Of a stretch of 64,000 nucleotides of DNA, positions 34,403-43,231 are shown one piece after another. The notes below the pieces were generated by a model. That model saw only the letters and a program-made list of their open reading frames with translations. It searched no databases and was not told where the DNA came from. This DNA comes from Microbacterium sp. BR1 (GTDB lineage: Bacteria > Actinomycetota > Actinomycetes > Actinomycetales > Microbacteriaceae), in assembly GCF_002812725.1 (NCBI RefSeq), contig NZ_NMUN01000009.1, positions 248,001 through 312,000 on the forward strand. The letters are read 5' to 3'. Made by a program: the position numbers and the translations under genes. Position 1 is the first letter of the stretch. Each line of letters opens with the position of its first letter.

Positions 34403-35221
34403 CTAGATGATGTCCGCGAACGCACGCTCCGCGCGTTGGAAGATGATCAGTCCCACGACGATGCTGACGAGCGCGGCGCCGATGAGACTCAACACCTGCC
34501 AGAGTTCCGGGGCGGACTGCCCGAGGAGCGACCAGCGATAGCCCTCCATCAGCCACGTGATCGGGTTGATATTGAAGAGCCAGAGGAGGTCAGGCGGCAC
34601 GGCTTCGAGCGAATACGCGATGGGCGAGCCATACATGAGCACCTGGAAGACCCAGGGCAGGAAGTATGCGACGTCGCGGTACTTGACCATCCCCGCCGAA
34701 GCCGCGAGGCCGATTCCCATGGCGAGAACCGCTGTCAGCAGTACCCACAGCGGAAGCGCGAGGATCGGCCAACCGGGATTGATCTGGAAGGCGAACAGCA
34801 GCACGACGAAGAGACCGAAGGCTATGAGGAAGTCGAGCATGATCGAGATCAGCCCGGACAACGGCACGATCAGCCGGGGGAAGAACACCTTGGAAACGAG
34901 CGACTGGTTGGCGACGAGAGACGATGCCGCACCGTTTGCGATGTTACTGAAGAGGTTCCAGCCCAGCTGCCCGGCGAAGGCGAAGATGAAGTAGGGCACT
35001 CCGCCGCTGGGCAGTTGGGCGATACCGCCGAAGACGATCGTGAAGACACCGGCCGATACGAGGGGCTGCACGAAGACCCAGGCGACGCCCACCGCCGTCT
35101 GGCGGTAGCGGAGCAGGATATCCTTCTGGCCGAACCGGAAGGCGATCTCGCGCGCCGCCCAGAGCTCGCGCCAGTTCGGCATGTTGAACTTGCCCGGAGG
35201 CGTGACGATCGTGCGGTTCAT
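34403..35221 (-). CDS. ABC transporter permease for polysaccharide export (Wzm-like)
   Basis: A 272-residue ABC-2 type permease with about six transmembrane helices. An N-terminal amphipathic segment contains KDILLRYRQTAVGVAWVFVQPLVSAGVFTIVFG. FPRLIVPLSGLISIMLDFLIAFGLFVVLL and LPWVFQVLMYGSPIAY are typical of Wzm/TagG-like exporters, which move lipid-linked polysaccharides or teichoic acids across the membrane. Its ATG at 35221 shares one base with the TGA of the ATPase gene, so the two subunits are translated together. The C-terminal sequence FQRAERAFADII is the usual end of such permeases. Confidence 0.92.
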   Translation of the reverse strand: MNRTIVTPPGKFNMPNWRELWAAREIAFRFGQKDILLRYRQTAVGVAWVFVQPLVSAGVFTIVFGGIAQLPSGGVPYFIFAFAGQLGWNLFSNIANGAASSLVANQSLVSKVFFPRLIVPLSGLISIMLDFLIAFGLFVVLLFAFQINPGWPILALPLWVLLTAVLAMGIGLAASAGMVKYRDVAYFLPWVFQVLMYGSPIAYSLEAVPPDLLWLFNINPITWLMEGYRWSLLGQSAPELWQVLSLIGAALVSIVVGLIIFQRAERAFADII

Positions 35222-36429
35222 CAACGGGCCTCGTACTCAAAGTCGGCGAGCACCATGCCGTGCGCAAGGGCGTCATCGGTGGTGAGCTCAGGATACGGAC
35301 TGTGCTCGATCACCTCGATGACGTCGGCACCTTCCCATGCGTCGAAGACGCCCGACTGGCAGACGAACACGTCGACGGTGTACCGACCGGGCTTGAGCCA
35401 CAGGTTCTTGATCCGGAGCACGCCCGACTGCTCGTCCGACGGATCGAACCACTGGCCGGTCAGGCGGGAATCGCACTGCACGACGACCGCACCGTTGACG
35501 TCGGTGATGTGCGCCGACACGAAGTACTTACCGACCACATCCACGTTGCGCCCGACGGTGAACTCGATGACCTTGTCGTCGTCAGGCTCTTGCGTCTGCT
35601 CGGTCACGGCGACGCGCGAAAGGCGTAGCTGTCCGGAACCTGGACGCTTGTGCGCATCCAACTGTTCGAGCTGGAACTTCTCGAACGTGTCGCGATAGTG
35701 CTTGATCGCCCCGTCCACGGTGCCGTAATACCCGAGCGTGCCCTTGTCGAGGAACATCGCCGAGGTGCAGAGCGCCGTCACGGTGTTCATCTGATGGCTC
35801 ACGTAGAGCACTGTGCGACCGTCACGCGCGACGTCGCGCATCTTCGCGAGCGACTTGGCTTGGAATTCGGCGTCGCCCACGGCGAGAACCTCGTCGATGG
35901 CGAGAATCTCGGTGTCGAGGTGCGCCGCGACCGAGAAGGCGAGTCGCACGTACATGCCCGACGAGTAGCGCTTCACCGGTACGTCCAGGAACTTCTCAAC
36001 CCCCGAGAAGTCGACGATCTCGTCGAACCGACGCTTGATCTCCTTGCGGCCCATGCCCAGCAGAGCGCCGTTCTGATAGATGTTCTCGCGTCCCGTCAGC
36101 TCCCCGGAGAAGCCGGTTCCGACCTCGAGCAGCGAGCCGACTCGTCCTCCGAGGTCGATGATGCCGCCGGTCGGCGCGGTGATCCGGGTGAGCAGCTTCA
36201 GCAGCGTGCTCTTGCCTGCTCCGTTGCGACCAACGATGCCGACGGCTTCGCCCCACGGGATCTCGAAAGACATGTCCCGCAGCGCCTCGAAGTCCTCGAA
36301 GTGCGTCCGCGTCAGCGGATGACGGATGCGGTTGATGACCGCGGTCGTGATGCGGTCGACATGTTCACCCGCCACCTGAATGCGGTACGACTTCGACAGG
36401 TCGGACACAGTGATCGCGCTGTCAACCAT
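35221..36429 (-). CDS. ABC transporter ATP-binding protein with Wzt-type C-terminal domain
   Basis: A 402-residue ATPase of the polysaccharide exporter. Walker A GRNGAGKST is at 67-75, the signature YSSGM at 155-159 and Walker B ILAIDEVLA at 175-183. Residues beyond about 265 form a separate beta-rich domain (VIEFTVGRNVDVVGKYFVSAHITDVNG, FDPSDEQSGVLRIKNLWLKPGRYTVDVFV), as in Wzt, where that domain recognises the capped end of the polymer and couples it to export. Its sequence would thus specify the polymer's terminal modification. The ATG follows GGGGGATC. A TATCGT about 65-75 nt upstream on the minus strand is a possible -10. Confidence 0.92.
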   Translation of the reverse strand: MVDSAITVSDLSKSYRIQVAGEHVDRITTAVINRIRHPLTRTHFEDFEALRDMSFEIPWGEAVGIVGRNGAGKSTLLKLLTRITAPTGGIIDLGGRVGSLLEVGTGFSGELTGRENIYQNGALLGMGRKEIKRRFDEIVDFSGVEKFLDVPVKRYSSGMYVRLAFSVAAHLDTEILAIDEVLAVGDAEFQAKSLAKMRDVARDGRTVLYVSHQMNTVTALCTSAMFLDKGTLGYYGTVDGAIKHYRDTFEKFQLEQLDAHKRPGSGQLRLSRVAVTEQTQEPDDDKVIEFTVGRNVDVVGKYFVSAHITDVNGAVVVQCDSRLTGQWFDPSDEQSGVLRIKNLWLKPGRYTVDVFVCQSGVFDAWEGADVIEVIEHSPYPELTTDDALAHGMVLADFEYEAR

Positions 36430-36562
36430 TCGGCTCTGATCCCCCAATAAGATGCCACCGCGGCCCCGGAGCAACCTGAGCGCACGCCGATCAACGATAG
36501 CATCGCACGAGGTGCATCGATTCCTCCGGGATCCGCGACGGGCACGTTTCCACGGCGAGGCA

Positions 36563-36568
36563 TACGAT
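36563..36568 (+). promoter_or_regulatory. Leaderless promoter -10 (TACGAT) for a five-gene glycosyltransferase operon
   Basis: TACGAT is followed by 6 nt and a GTG at 36575 that opens an 18-codon ORF. It stands in the divergent gap after the ATPase gene and is the likely promoter for genes 36622-41927. Confidence 0.6.
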
Positions 36569-36574
36569 GTGCGT

Positions 36575-36631
36575 GTGGCCGAGCGCGAGCGCGAGATCAC
36601 ACATCACACCGAGGAGAGTACGTGCGTCTGA
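36575..36631 (+). CDS. Leaderless 18-codon upstream ORF
   Basis: GTG at 36575, 6 nt after a TACGAT -10, opens MAEREREITHHTEESTCV and then TGA (36629-36631). The stop lies 5-10 nt inside the glycosyltransferase gene that starts at 36622, so terminating ribosomes would be placed on that start. The short peptide has two adjacent His and a single Cys near the end. Leaderless short ORFs ahead of genes are frequent in actinobacteria, some with Cys codons that sense charged tRNA. Whether it is translated is unknown. Confidence 0.4.
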   Translation: MAEREREITHHTEESTCV

Positions 36632-37473
36632 CGGGATACGTCCTCGCCGCCGACCCCTGGTGGATCGAGGAGAGCGTCCTGTCCTACTACGACGTCGTGG
36701 ATCGCCTCGTCGTCTCGTACGACGAGAACGCCACATCGTGGTCAGGCGGACCCATCCCCGTCGAGGAGTGCTTGCGACGACTACGCCGTATCGATTCCGC
36801 AGGCAAGCTCGACTTCGTACCCGGGTCATTCGCCCGACCCGATATTCACGCGCTCGAGGCCGAGACACTTCAGCGATCCCAGGCGCTCCGACGGGCATCC
36901 GCTGACGCCGACTGGGTCATCCAGCTCGACAGCGACGAGGTCGTCGGGAATCTGGAGACCTTCGTCGCCTGCATAGAGGAGGCCGAGAGACATGGTGCCG
37001 GCGGCCTCGACTACCCGTCTCGCTACTTCATGGGTCGATCGAGCAGCGGCCGACTCCTCGAGACATCGACAAGGTGGTGGCGTCCCTACGCGCACTACCC
37101 GGCGCCGATGGCCGTCCGCGCAGGCAGCCGACTCGTCCATGCACGTCAGGCGGAGGTCGCGCTGTACCGAACGGACTTCCGTCCCGATTCGACAAGCCCC
37201 CTCCACGCCCGTGACGCCGTCGTGCATCGCGTGATCCCGGTCGAGGCCGGCATCCGGCACTATTCGCGGGTGCGCAGCCAGGACTACATGGAGCGCAAGT
37301 CCGCATGGTCGGCGCACGCCGACTACTACGCGCGCGAGCTGGCGCGATGGCGCACTCGACAGGATCACCCCATCGCCGCCGTCGTCGCGACGCCCTTCGC
37401 GAAACCCACCGAACGATTCCGATTGACTTCGCTTCCCCCACAGCAGCGCTACTGGCGGGGAGAGTTCGATTGA
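36622..37473 (+). CDS. Glycosyltransferase family 2-like protein
   Basis: A 283-residue GT-A-like protein. VRLTGYVLAADPWWIEESVLSYYDVVDRLVVSYDENATSWSG is an unusual N-terminal strand set; DADWVIQLDSDEVVGNLETF carries the DSDE metal motif; TSTRWWRPYAHYPAPMAVRAG and VHRVIPVEAGIRHYSRVRSQDYMERK form the acceptor side. This pattern is found in family 2-like enzymes of unknown specificity in capsule loci. The GTG follows GAGGAGAG. It heads an operon with four further glycosyltransferases, each overlapping the previous by 4 nt, and may be coupled to an 18-codon leader ORF. Confidence 0.8.
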   Translation: MRLTGYVLAADPWWIEESVLSYYDVVDRLVVSYDENATSWSGGPIPVEECLRRLRRIDSAGKLDFVPGSFARPDIHALEAETLQRSQALRRASADADWVIQLDSDEVVGNLETFVACIEEAERHGAGGLDYPSRYFMGRSSSGRLLETSTRWWRPYAHYPAPMAVRAGSRLVHARQAEVALYRTDFRPDSTSPLHARDAVVHRVIPVEAGIRHYSRVRSQDYMERKSAWSAHADYYARELARWRTRQDHPIAAVVATPFAKPTERFRLTSLPPQQRYWRGEFD

Positions 37474-38600
37474 GCAGCGGCACGGTCATCGTGAACAACA
37501 GCCGCGAGACATACACGACATCGCACAGTGGCGCCATCGCGACCTGCATCCTGGAAGTCGTTCGCGTAGCCGGTGAGGATGCGCCAACCGTGATCTCGCG
37601 CAAAGGGCCCGGATCACCCATCACCGGCTACCCCCTCGTCTACGTGCCCTCGAAGAGCGGTCCGCACGGCCGCGTCCGAGAACAGATCCGACGCGCGCGC
37701 CGCCGCGTCGACGGTTGGGCCCGCCCGGACCAGCGCGAATACGCCCGCGATGTCCGTGCGGCGCTGCGCGTGCTCAACGCGCGGCAGATCATCGTGAACA
37801 ACGATCCGGAGGTCGCGGTCGCCCTCGCCCGCGCGTTTCCCTCCGCACACGTCGTGCACTGGTTCCACAATCTGGAACTCGCAGGAGACCGATTCCGGCG
37901 GAGATTCGCCGCGAGCAACATCCGATCGGTGGCGGTCAGCCGGTATCTCGCACGCGCGGTCGAGGCAGCGTATGGGTTGACGCCGTTGAGCGTCTCGCAC
38001 GTCTTGAACGGTGCTTCGTTCAGCGAAGCCGTTCCCTTGCCGACCGGTAATCTCACGACCATCGGCTTCGTGGGACGAGTGGCGGTCGAGAAGGGCGTCG
38101 ATGTCCTGCTGGCCGCCTGTCTGGAAATCGCGGAGTCCCGCCGCGACTTCCGAGTCCAGCTTGTCGGGGACACCAACTGGGGTCGGTCGGACGGGGGCCC
38201 GTACAGCCGGCTGATCGACGCGCAGGCCGAGGAGCTGAAGCACGCGGGAATCGAGGTCGTTCGCCTGGGCCACCTCCCTCGCAAGAGCGTTCCCGGTGCG
38301 ATCGCGGCGACGGACATCCACGTCGTCCCCTCGCGGTGGGATGAACCGTTCGGTTTGACCACTCTCGAAGGTCTGGCTCTCGGAAGAGCTGTCGTCGTCA
38401 GTGCAACCGGCGGCTCGCCGGAGCTCGTCATGGATGCCGGTGTGCTGTTCCCCCGCGAGGACCCGTCCGCGTTGGCGCGCGTGCTGAGTGCACTGCTGGA
38501 CGACCCCCAGCGACGGGCGGATCTCGCGTCACGCGCGCGCGAGCGTGCGAACGAGCTTTCGTGGCAGCAGACGTGGGAGACGCTGAGGGGCGGACCGTGA
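37470..38600 (+). CDS. Glycosyltransferase family 4
   Basis: A 376-residue GT-B enzyme. The N-terminal half includes SGTVIVNNSRETYTTSHSGAIATCILEVVRVAG and VHWFHNLELAGDRF; the donor half LTTIGFVGRVAVEKGVDVLLAACLEI, IEVVRLGHLPRKSVPGAIAATDIHVVPSRWDEPFGLTTLEGLALGRAVVVSATGG with the E-x7-E region. TTG at 37470 overlaps the TGA of the preceding gene by 3 nt and has GGGGAGAG 5 nt upstream, so the start is well supported. It resembles the next gene in architecture. Sugar donor unknown. Confidence 0.88.
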   Translation: MSSGTVIVNNSRETYTTSHSGAIATCILEVVRVAGEDAPTVISRKGPGSPITGYPLVYVPSKSGPHGRVREQIRRARRRVDGWARPDQREYARDVRAALRVLNARQIIVNNDPEVAVALARAFPSAHVVHWFHNLELAGDRFRRRFAASNIRSVAVSRYLARAVEAAYGLTPLSVSHVLNGASFSEAVPLPTGNLTTIGFVGRVAVEKGVDVLLAACLEIAESRRDFRVQLVGDTNWGRSDGGPYSRLIDAQAEELKHAGIEVVRLGHLPRKSVPGAIAATDIHVVPSRWDEPFGLTTLEGLALGRAVVVSATGGSPELVMDAGVLFPREDPSALARVLSALLDDPQRRADLASRARERANELSWQQTWETLRGGP

Positions 38601-39769
38601 CGCCTATCGACATCACGTTCGTACTTCCGGAGGATGAGCGCTACTCCACGTCGGGCGGTGCGATCGCGACCGTCACCCGTGAACTGGTGATAGCTCTCGA
38701 TCGGCAGCACACATCGACATCGGTGATCAGCCCACGCTCGCAATCACCAACTCCGTATTCGGATGGCCGAGTCGACTGGCTGGCCGGTACCGGCGACCTC
38801 CCGATCGCCCGACGGGCGTGGTACGCCGCGTGCGGACGTATCCGGCGAGCACACGGCGCGTGGCGACCACGGTATCTGCGAGAGGTCGCGCAGATCCTCA
38901 CCGACACGAATCCCGACGCGGTCGTCGTAGCCAACGACCCTCAGTTCGCCGGGCTGTTGGCACGGCATCATCCGGGGCGCACCGTTGTGCTCTGGCTGCA
39001 CAACTATCTCGTGGGTGCCCCGGCGAGGGCCCTGCGCGACCTGCCCGCGACGGTCCGGATCGTCGCGGTGAGCGATGCCGTGCGCCGGTGGACCGCCGAG
39101 CAGCAGGAGCTCGATCCCGCTCGCATCTCCGTGATCCACAACGGTGTCGACACCGCCCGTTTCCACCCGGGGCCGTCGGAGCGCGCGCCCGGTCCGATGC
39201 GCGTCGTCTGCCATGGGCGGATAGACCCCAACAAGGGCTTTCTGGTGGCGGCTGAGGCCGTGGCCGCGCTTCGCGCCGCCGGTCGCACGGACATCTCGCT
39301 GACCATCATCGGTGGTCGGCGCACGTTCGGCTACGACGAGAGCGCCGTGGATGACTACATGCGGGCGCTGGAGGACGCCGTGGGCCGCGCCGGCGGCACG
39401 TTCACCGGCTGGATGCCCGCACACGACGTTCCGGAGGCACTGCGCGCGTTCGACGTCGCCTGCGTCCTCCCCCTGGTTCCCGACCCGTTCCTCATGGCAG
39501 GGCTCGAGGCGATGGCTTCCGGGTGCGCTGTCGTCGCTGTTCCGCTCGGGGGTGTCGCCGAATGGGTCGGGGACGCGGCGATCATCGTCGAACCGGACGC
39601 GACGAGCGTCGCACGCGCGCTCGAGTCGCTGGCGACCGACCAGGACATGCTGGACGCCGCGAAAGAGGCCGCAACGGCGCAGGCCGCTCGTTTCACCTGG
39701 GATGTCGCGGCGGGCGCGCTGACGACTCTGCTGCGGCACGACCCGGGAACGATCGTCGAGCCGACATGA
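38597..39769 (+). CDS. Glycosyltransferase family 4
   Basis: A 390-residue GT-B enzyme. It begins PIDITFVLPEDERYSTSGGAIATVTRELVIAL, sharing the S-G-G-A-I-A-T element with the preceding gene, a sign of common origin. VVLWLHNYLVGAPARALRDL, NGVDTARFHPG, RVVCHGRIDPNKGFLVAAEAV, FTGWMPAHDVPEALRAFDVACVLPLVPDPFLMAGLEAMASGCAVVAVPLGG follow. In the last block the usual 'P-E-G-F-G' loop reads V-P-D-P-F, so donor contacts may differ. GTG overlaps the previous stop by 4 nt (GTGA). Confidence 0.88.
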   Translation: MTPIDITFVLPEDERYSTSGGAIATVTRELVIALDRQHTSTSVISPRSQSPTPYSDGRVDWLAGTGDLPIARRAWYAACGRIRRAHGAWRPRYLREVAQILTDTNPDAVVVANDPQFAGLLARHHPGRTVVLWLHNYLVGAPARALRDLPATVRIVAVSDAVRRWTAEQQELDPARISVIHNGVDTARFHPGPSERAPGPMRVVCHGRIDPNKGFLVAAEAVAALRAAGRTDISLTIIGGRRTFGYDESAVDDYMRALEDAVGRAGGTFTGWMPAHDVPEALRAFDVACVLPLVPDPFLMAGLEAMASGCAVVAVPLGGVAEWVGDAAIIVEPDATSVARALESLATDQDMLDAAKEAATAQAARFTWDVAAGALTTLLRHDPGTIVEPT

Positions 39770-40932
39770 GGATCGCGTTGGCGACGAGCTCCTTCCTCCC
39801 CCGCGTGGGAGGCGTCGAGGAGCACGTCTCGTTCCTTGCTCACGAACTGAGGTCCAACGGCCACGCGGTCACCATCTGGGCCGTCGATCAAGGCGATGCC
39901 ACCCCCGCGGACGACGACGGGACGCCGTTGCGCTATCTGCCCACTCCGCTGCCCAACCGTTCGTTGCGCGGGCTTCTGAGTTGGGCCGTGTCTGCTCCGC
40001 GGGCCTGGCGCGCCTGGCGAAGGGCTTACCGCCTGGACCGACCCGATGTCATCGTCATCCAGTGCTTCGGAGCGAACGGCCCCTACGCGACGCTTCTCGC
40101 GCGCCGCACGAACACGCCGCTGATCTACAGCAATCACGGCGAGACGTTCATGGACGCCCACGGGGCGTTCGACGCGTCGGCGTTGATGCGCCGATCGCTG
40201 AGGCGCACCCTCGCGCGCGCGGCGGCCGTCGTATCCTGCTCACGGTTCGCTGCCGCAGACCTCGCTCGTTTCGGCGCATCCGTGCCCCCGACCGTCGTCG
40301 GGAACGGCATCGACCTGGACCTGTCGAGCGAACCCGTGGACGCCCCGCTTCCCGCTCGCTACCTGGCGGGCGTGGGACGGCTCGTCGAGAACAAGGGATT
40401 CCATCACCTCGTCGGCGCCTATGCGGAGGCCCACACGGACCCCGCGCTTGCTGGTGTCGATCTCGTCATCGCCGGGGACGGCCCCGAGCGGGGGCCTCTG
40501 GAAACGCTCGCTGCCCGATTGGGGGTGGCGGAACGTGTGCACTTCGTCGGATCCCAACGGCGAGCGCAGATCCGGGCTCTCCTGGACGGCGCGGTCGCTC
40601 ACGTCGTCCCCAGTCGCGTCGAGGCGTTCGGAATCGTCGTGCTCGAAGGCTGGAGGTCCGGCATACCGGTCATCGTGACGAAGCACGGAGGGCCACCGGA
40701 GTTCGTGACCGATGATGTAGACGGTCTCCTCTTCGAGCCCCGAGACATCACCGAACTTGCACGCCTGCTTATTCGCGTAGCATCCGAACCGGTCGTGCAG
40801 AGGCGGCTCGGGCGCGCCGGGCGCGCATCGGCACAACGATTCTCGTGGCGAGCGGTCTCGGATTCCTACGAGGATGTCCTGCGAGCCGTGACCGCCGAGG
40901 CACCCGCAGACCGATGGAGGAGACCCGAGTGA
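39766..40932 (+). CDS. Glycosyltransferase family 4
   Basis: A 388-residue GT-B enzyme with the standard PimA/PelF-like layout. RIALATSSFLPRVGGVEEHVSFLAHELRSNGH opens the acceptor domain; LIYSNHGETFMDAHGAF, CSRFAAADLARFG and VVGNGIDLDLS follow. The donor domain has YLAGVGRLVENKGFHHLVGAYAEA, IAGDGPERGPLETLAARLGVAERVHFVGSQRRAQIRALLDGAVAHVVPSRVEAFGIVVLEGWRSGIPVIVTKHGGPPEFV. The ATG overlaps the previous TGA by 4 nt. All motifs are intact, so it should be active. Part of the 36622-41927 operon. Confidence 0.9.
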   Translation: MRIALATSSFLPRVGGVEEHVSFLAHELRSNGHAVTIWAVDQGDATPADDDGTPLRYLPTPLPNRSLRGLLSWAVSAPRAWRAWRRAYRLDRPDVIVIQCFGANGPYATLLARRTNTPLIYSNHGETFMDAHGAFDASALMRRSLRRTLARAAAVVSCSRFAAADLARFGASVPPTVVGNGIDLDLSSEPVDAPLPARYLAGVGRLVENKGFHHLVGAYAEAHTDPALAGVDLVIAGDGPERGPLETLAARLGVAERVHFVGSQRRAQIRALLDGAVAHVVPSRVEAFGIVVLEGWRSGIPVIVTKHGGPPEFVTDDVDGLLFEPRDITELARLLIRVASEPVVQRRLGRAGRASAQRFSWRAVSDSYEDVLRAVTAEAPADRWRRPE

Positions 40933-41927
40933 ATCCCGAGCAGACAACGGTTTCCGTCGTCATCATCACGTATGCCCGCCCGGACTACATCGCGGAGTGC
41001 ATCCGCCACCTCCGAGCTCTCGAAACGGCGCCGCACCAGATCATCGCAGTCGACGGCTCGCCGGACGCGCGTACGCGCGACCTGATCGCCTCGGATCACC
41101 CCGACGTCCTGTACCTGCGCAACGATCTCGGCAAGGGCACGATGTCGGAGTCCCGTCAGATCGGCCTCGCTGCGGCGACCGGCGACATCATCGCCTTCAT
41201 CGACGACGACGCCTACGTCGCCGAGGATTGGATCGACCGTCTCGTCGCTGCGTACGCGGACCCTTCGGTCGCCGGCGTCGGGGGGAGGGCCGACAACGGC
41301 ATCCCGGGTGAAGATGCGGTGGGATTGGCCTCGATCGGACGGCTTCTGCCGAATGGCGATATCACCGGCTACTTCGCCGCAAACCCCGGACGACGGATCG
41401 ACGTCGACCATTTCCTGGGAGCGAATCAGACGTACCGTCGGGCCGTTCTGCTCGAACACGGCGGCATCCGCGGGAACTACCCCGGAACCTGCTTGCGCGA
41501 GGAGTCGGACACCTGCCTGCGGCTTCGTGCCGCGGGGCTACGACTCATCTTCGACCCTGCCGTTCTGGTCCGGCATGTCGCGGCTCCGTACCAGATCGGC
41601 GGTAAGCGCTTCGACCGCCGCTACCTCTACTATTCGCGTCGCAACCATGTCATGCTCCTGGCCCGTGTCTTCGGATGGCGAAGCGCGTACCTGCCACGGT
41701 ACGGCCGGACCGCGCTCCGCCAGCAGCGGCACTACTACGCGCAAGTTGCCCGATTCATGCTGCGCGGCGTCGATGAGGACGGCGCGAGAGTCTCCCTGAC
41801 GCGGCGGCTGACGGCACCCGTGATCCTCAGTCGCTCCGCAGTCGAACTGGCAGGCCTCGCGGCCGGGGTCTGGGCGGGATGGGACGGACGTCGCCGTGAC
41901 CGTCGGGCCGGGGTGGGGACGCCCTAG
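40929..41927 (+). CDS. Glycosyltransferase family 2
   Basis: A 332-residue GT-A enzyme. TVSVVIITYARPDYIAECIRHL, IIAVDGSPDARTRDL, GDIIAFIDDDAYVAEDWIDRL (metal-binding DDD), DVDHFLGANQTYRRAVLLEHGGI and EESDTCLRLRAAGLRLIFDP (catalytic region) appear in order. The last 60 residues contain RRNHVMLLARVFGW and a hydrophobic helix. It may be membrane-associated. The GTG overlaps the previous stop (GTGA) with GGAGGAG upstream. Last gene of the operon; its TAG shares the four bases CTAG with the stop of the convergent gene. Confidence 0.89.
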   Translation: MNPEQTTVSVVIITYARPDYIAECIRHLRALETAPHQIIAVDGSPDARTRDLIASDHPDVLYLRNDLGKGTMSESRQIGLAAATGDIIAFIDDDAYVAEDWIDRLVAAYADPSVAGVGGRADNGIPGEDAVGLASIGRLLPNGDITGYFAANPGRRIDVDHFLGANQTYRRAVLLEHGGIRGNYPGTCLREESDTCLRLRAAGLRLIFDPAVLVRHVAAPYQIGGKRFDRRYLYYSRRNHVMLLARVFGWRSAYLPRYGRTALRQQRHYYAQVARFMLRGVDEDGARVSLTRRLTAPVILSRSAVELAGLAAGVWAGWDGRRRDRRAGVGTP

Positions 41928-43123
41928 TCTCCGCGGCCGAGCGCCTCCAGCCACACGCGTGCGACGACCGACCACGTCCGTTCGATCGAGAAGCGATCAC
42001 GGATATCCCGGTGAGCTCCCCGAACCATGGAGGCAGAGTCACCGGGATGCTCGAGCATCCACGAGATCGCGACAGCGAGTGCTCCTGCGTCTCCGGGGCG
42101 CACGAGCAGCCCGAATGCACCCCGGCGGACTCCATCCGCGATGACGGTCGACTCCCGTCGTGGGTCGAGGATCTCGCCTACGCCGCCGCCGTCCGTCGCA
42201 ACGACCGGGGTCCCCACCGCAAGCGCCTCGACGATCACCTGTCCGAACGGCTCGGGAACGGGCGAAGCATGCACGAGCAGGCCGAGCTGGCGGAACTCCG
42301 TCGCGGGTGAATCGGACCAGCCCGCTTGCTCGACGCGGTCGGAGATCTCGGAGTACGCGATCTGCCGGGTGAGCGCGGACGCGTACGGAGCGTCCTCGAA
42401 GAGCGCTGTCCCCACGATGCGGAACCGCAATCTCGGATACACACGCGCAACGCGCTCCGCAGCCTCGACGAACTGCTTCTGGCCCTTCGTCGCTCCGACG
42501 CGCCCGACGATCCCGACCGGTCCGCGGCCCGGCGAGCGTTTCGGACGCGCGAACACGGATGCCTCGAGCCCTGGGTACGCAACGGCGACACGACCGGCGG
42601 GCAGACGCCCCGCCGTGGCGGCCGTCGCGACGGAGTTCGCCACGATGCGACGCGGCCCGATCCGTGCGAGCAGCCGCAGCGCGATGGCGATCGGCGCGGC
42701 GAGATAGTCGAAGGCCAGGCGATCGTGGAGGTGCCACACCCAGCGTCGTCGACCCGCGACGACTCCCACGAGCACGGCGGCTTTGAGCGAGTTGGCAACG
42801 ATGAGATCCGGTGCGATCTCTCGAATGGCGCGTCGCAGCCTCCGAGAGAGCGACAGCGTGCCAAAGAAGTTGCCGGCGGCTCCTCCGAGAGATGCGACCT
42901 GAGCGCGGGTCACACGAACGGCATCGCCCCCGTCCAGCACGCTGAGCGGGAAGCCCGCCGCGCGCACTTCGTTCGCGAAGCTTCCGTCGGCCATCGTCAG
43001 GACCCGGATCTCAAATCGGCCATCGGCTGCCGCGATCAAGCGCAGGAGGGCACGCTCGGCGCCGCCGAGCTCGCCCGTGTGGGACACGACGAGCACCGAA
43101 ACCGGCTCGGTGTTGTGTTGCAC
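41924..43123 (-). CDS. Glycosyltransferase family 4
   Basis: A 399-residue GT-B enzyme. VSVLVVSHTGELGGAERALLRLIAAADGRFEIRVLTM and LIVANSLKAAVLVGVVAGRRRWVWHLHDRLAFDYLAAPIA form the acceptor domain. The donor domain has RGPVGIVGRVGATKGQKQFVEAAERVA, LRFRIVGTALFEDAPYA and FRQLGLLVHASPVPEPFGQVIVEALAVGTPVVATDGGGVGEIL. The GTG at 43123 is set by GGGAGGGG 7 nt upstream; the frame stays open far upstream but that part has no coding character. It diverges from the Wzy-like gene at 43232. Confidence 0.89.
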   Translation of the reverse strand: MQHNTEPVSVLVVSHTGELGGAERALLRLIAAADGRFEIRVLTMADGSFANEVRAAGFPLSVLDGGDAVRVTRAQVASLGGAAGNFFGTLSLSRRLRRAIREIAPDLIVANSLKAAVLVGVVAGRRRWVWHLHDRLAFDYLAAPIAIALRLLARIGPRRIVANSVATAATAGRLPAGRVAVAYPGLEASVFARPKRSPGRGPVGIVGRVGATKGQKQFVEAAERVARVYPRLRFRIVGTALFEDAPYASALTRQIAYSEISDRVEQAGWSDSPATEFRQLGLLVHASPVPEPFGQVIVEALAVGTPVVATDGGGVGEILDPRRESTVIADGVRRGAFGLLVRPGDAGALAVAISWMLEHPGDSASMVRGAHRDIRDRFSIERTWSVVARVWLEALGRGD

Positions 43124-43219
43124 GTCCGCGCCCCTCCCTCTGCCGACCCGTACTCCGACATCGATCACACCACATCCGCACGAGCAGCATGCGGCCAAGC
43201 GGAATCCGTCTCCGCTCCG

Positions 43220-43225
43220 TACCAT
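43220..43225 (+). promoter_or_regulatory. Leaderless promoter -10 (TACCAT)
   Basis: TACCAT is followed by exactly 6 nt and the GTG at 43232. It decides the start of the Wzy-like gene; the frame itself is open about 900 nt further upstream. Confidence 0.62.
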
Positions 43226-43231
43226 GGGGAC

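Noticed and set aside
42326..43231. In-frame extension of about 300 codons upstream of the Wzy-like gene
   Set aside because: It runs antisense to a clear GT4 gene, has a shadow-frame composition, and a leaderless promoter fixes the start at 43232.
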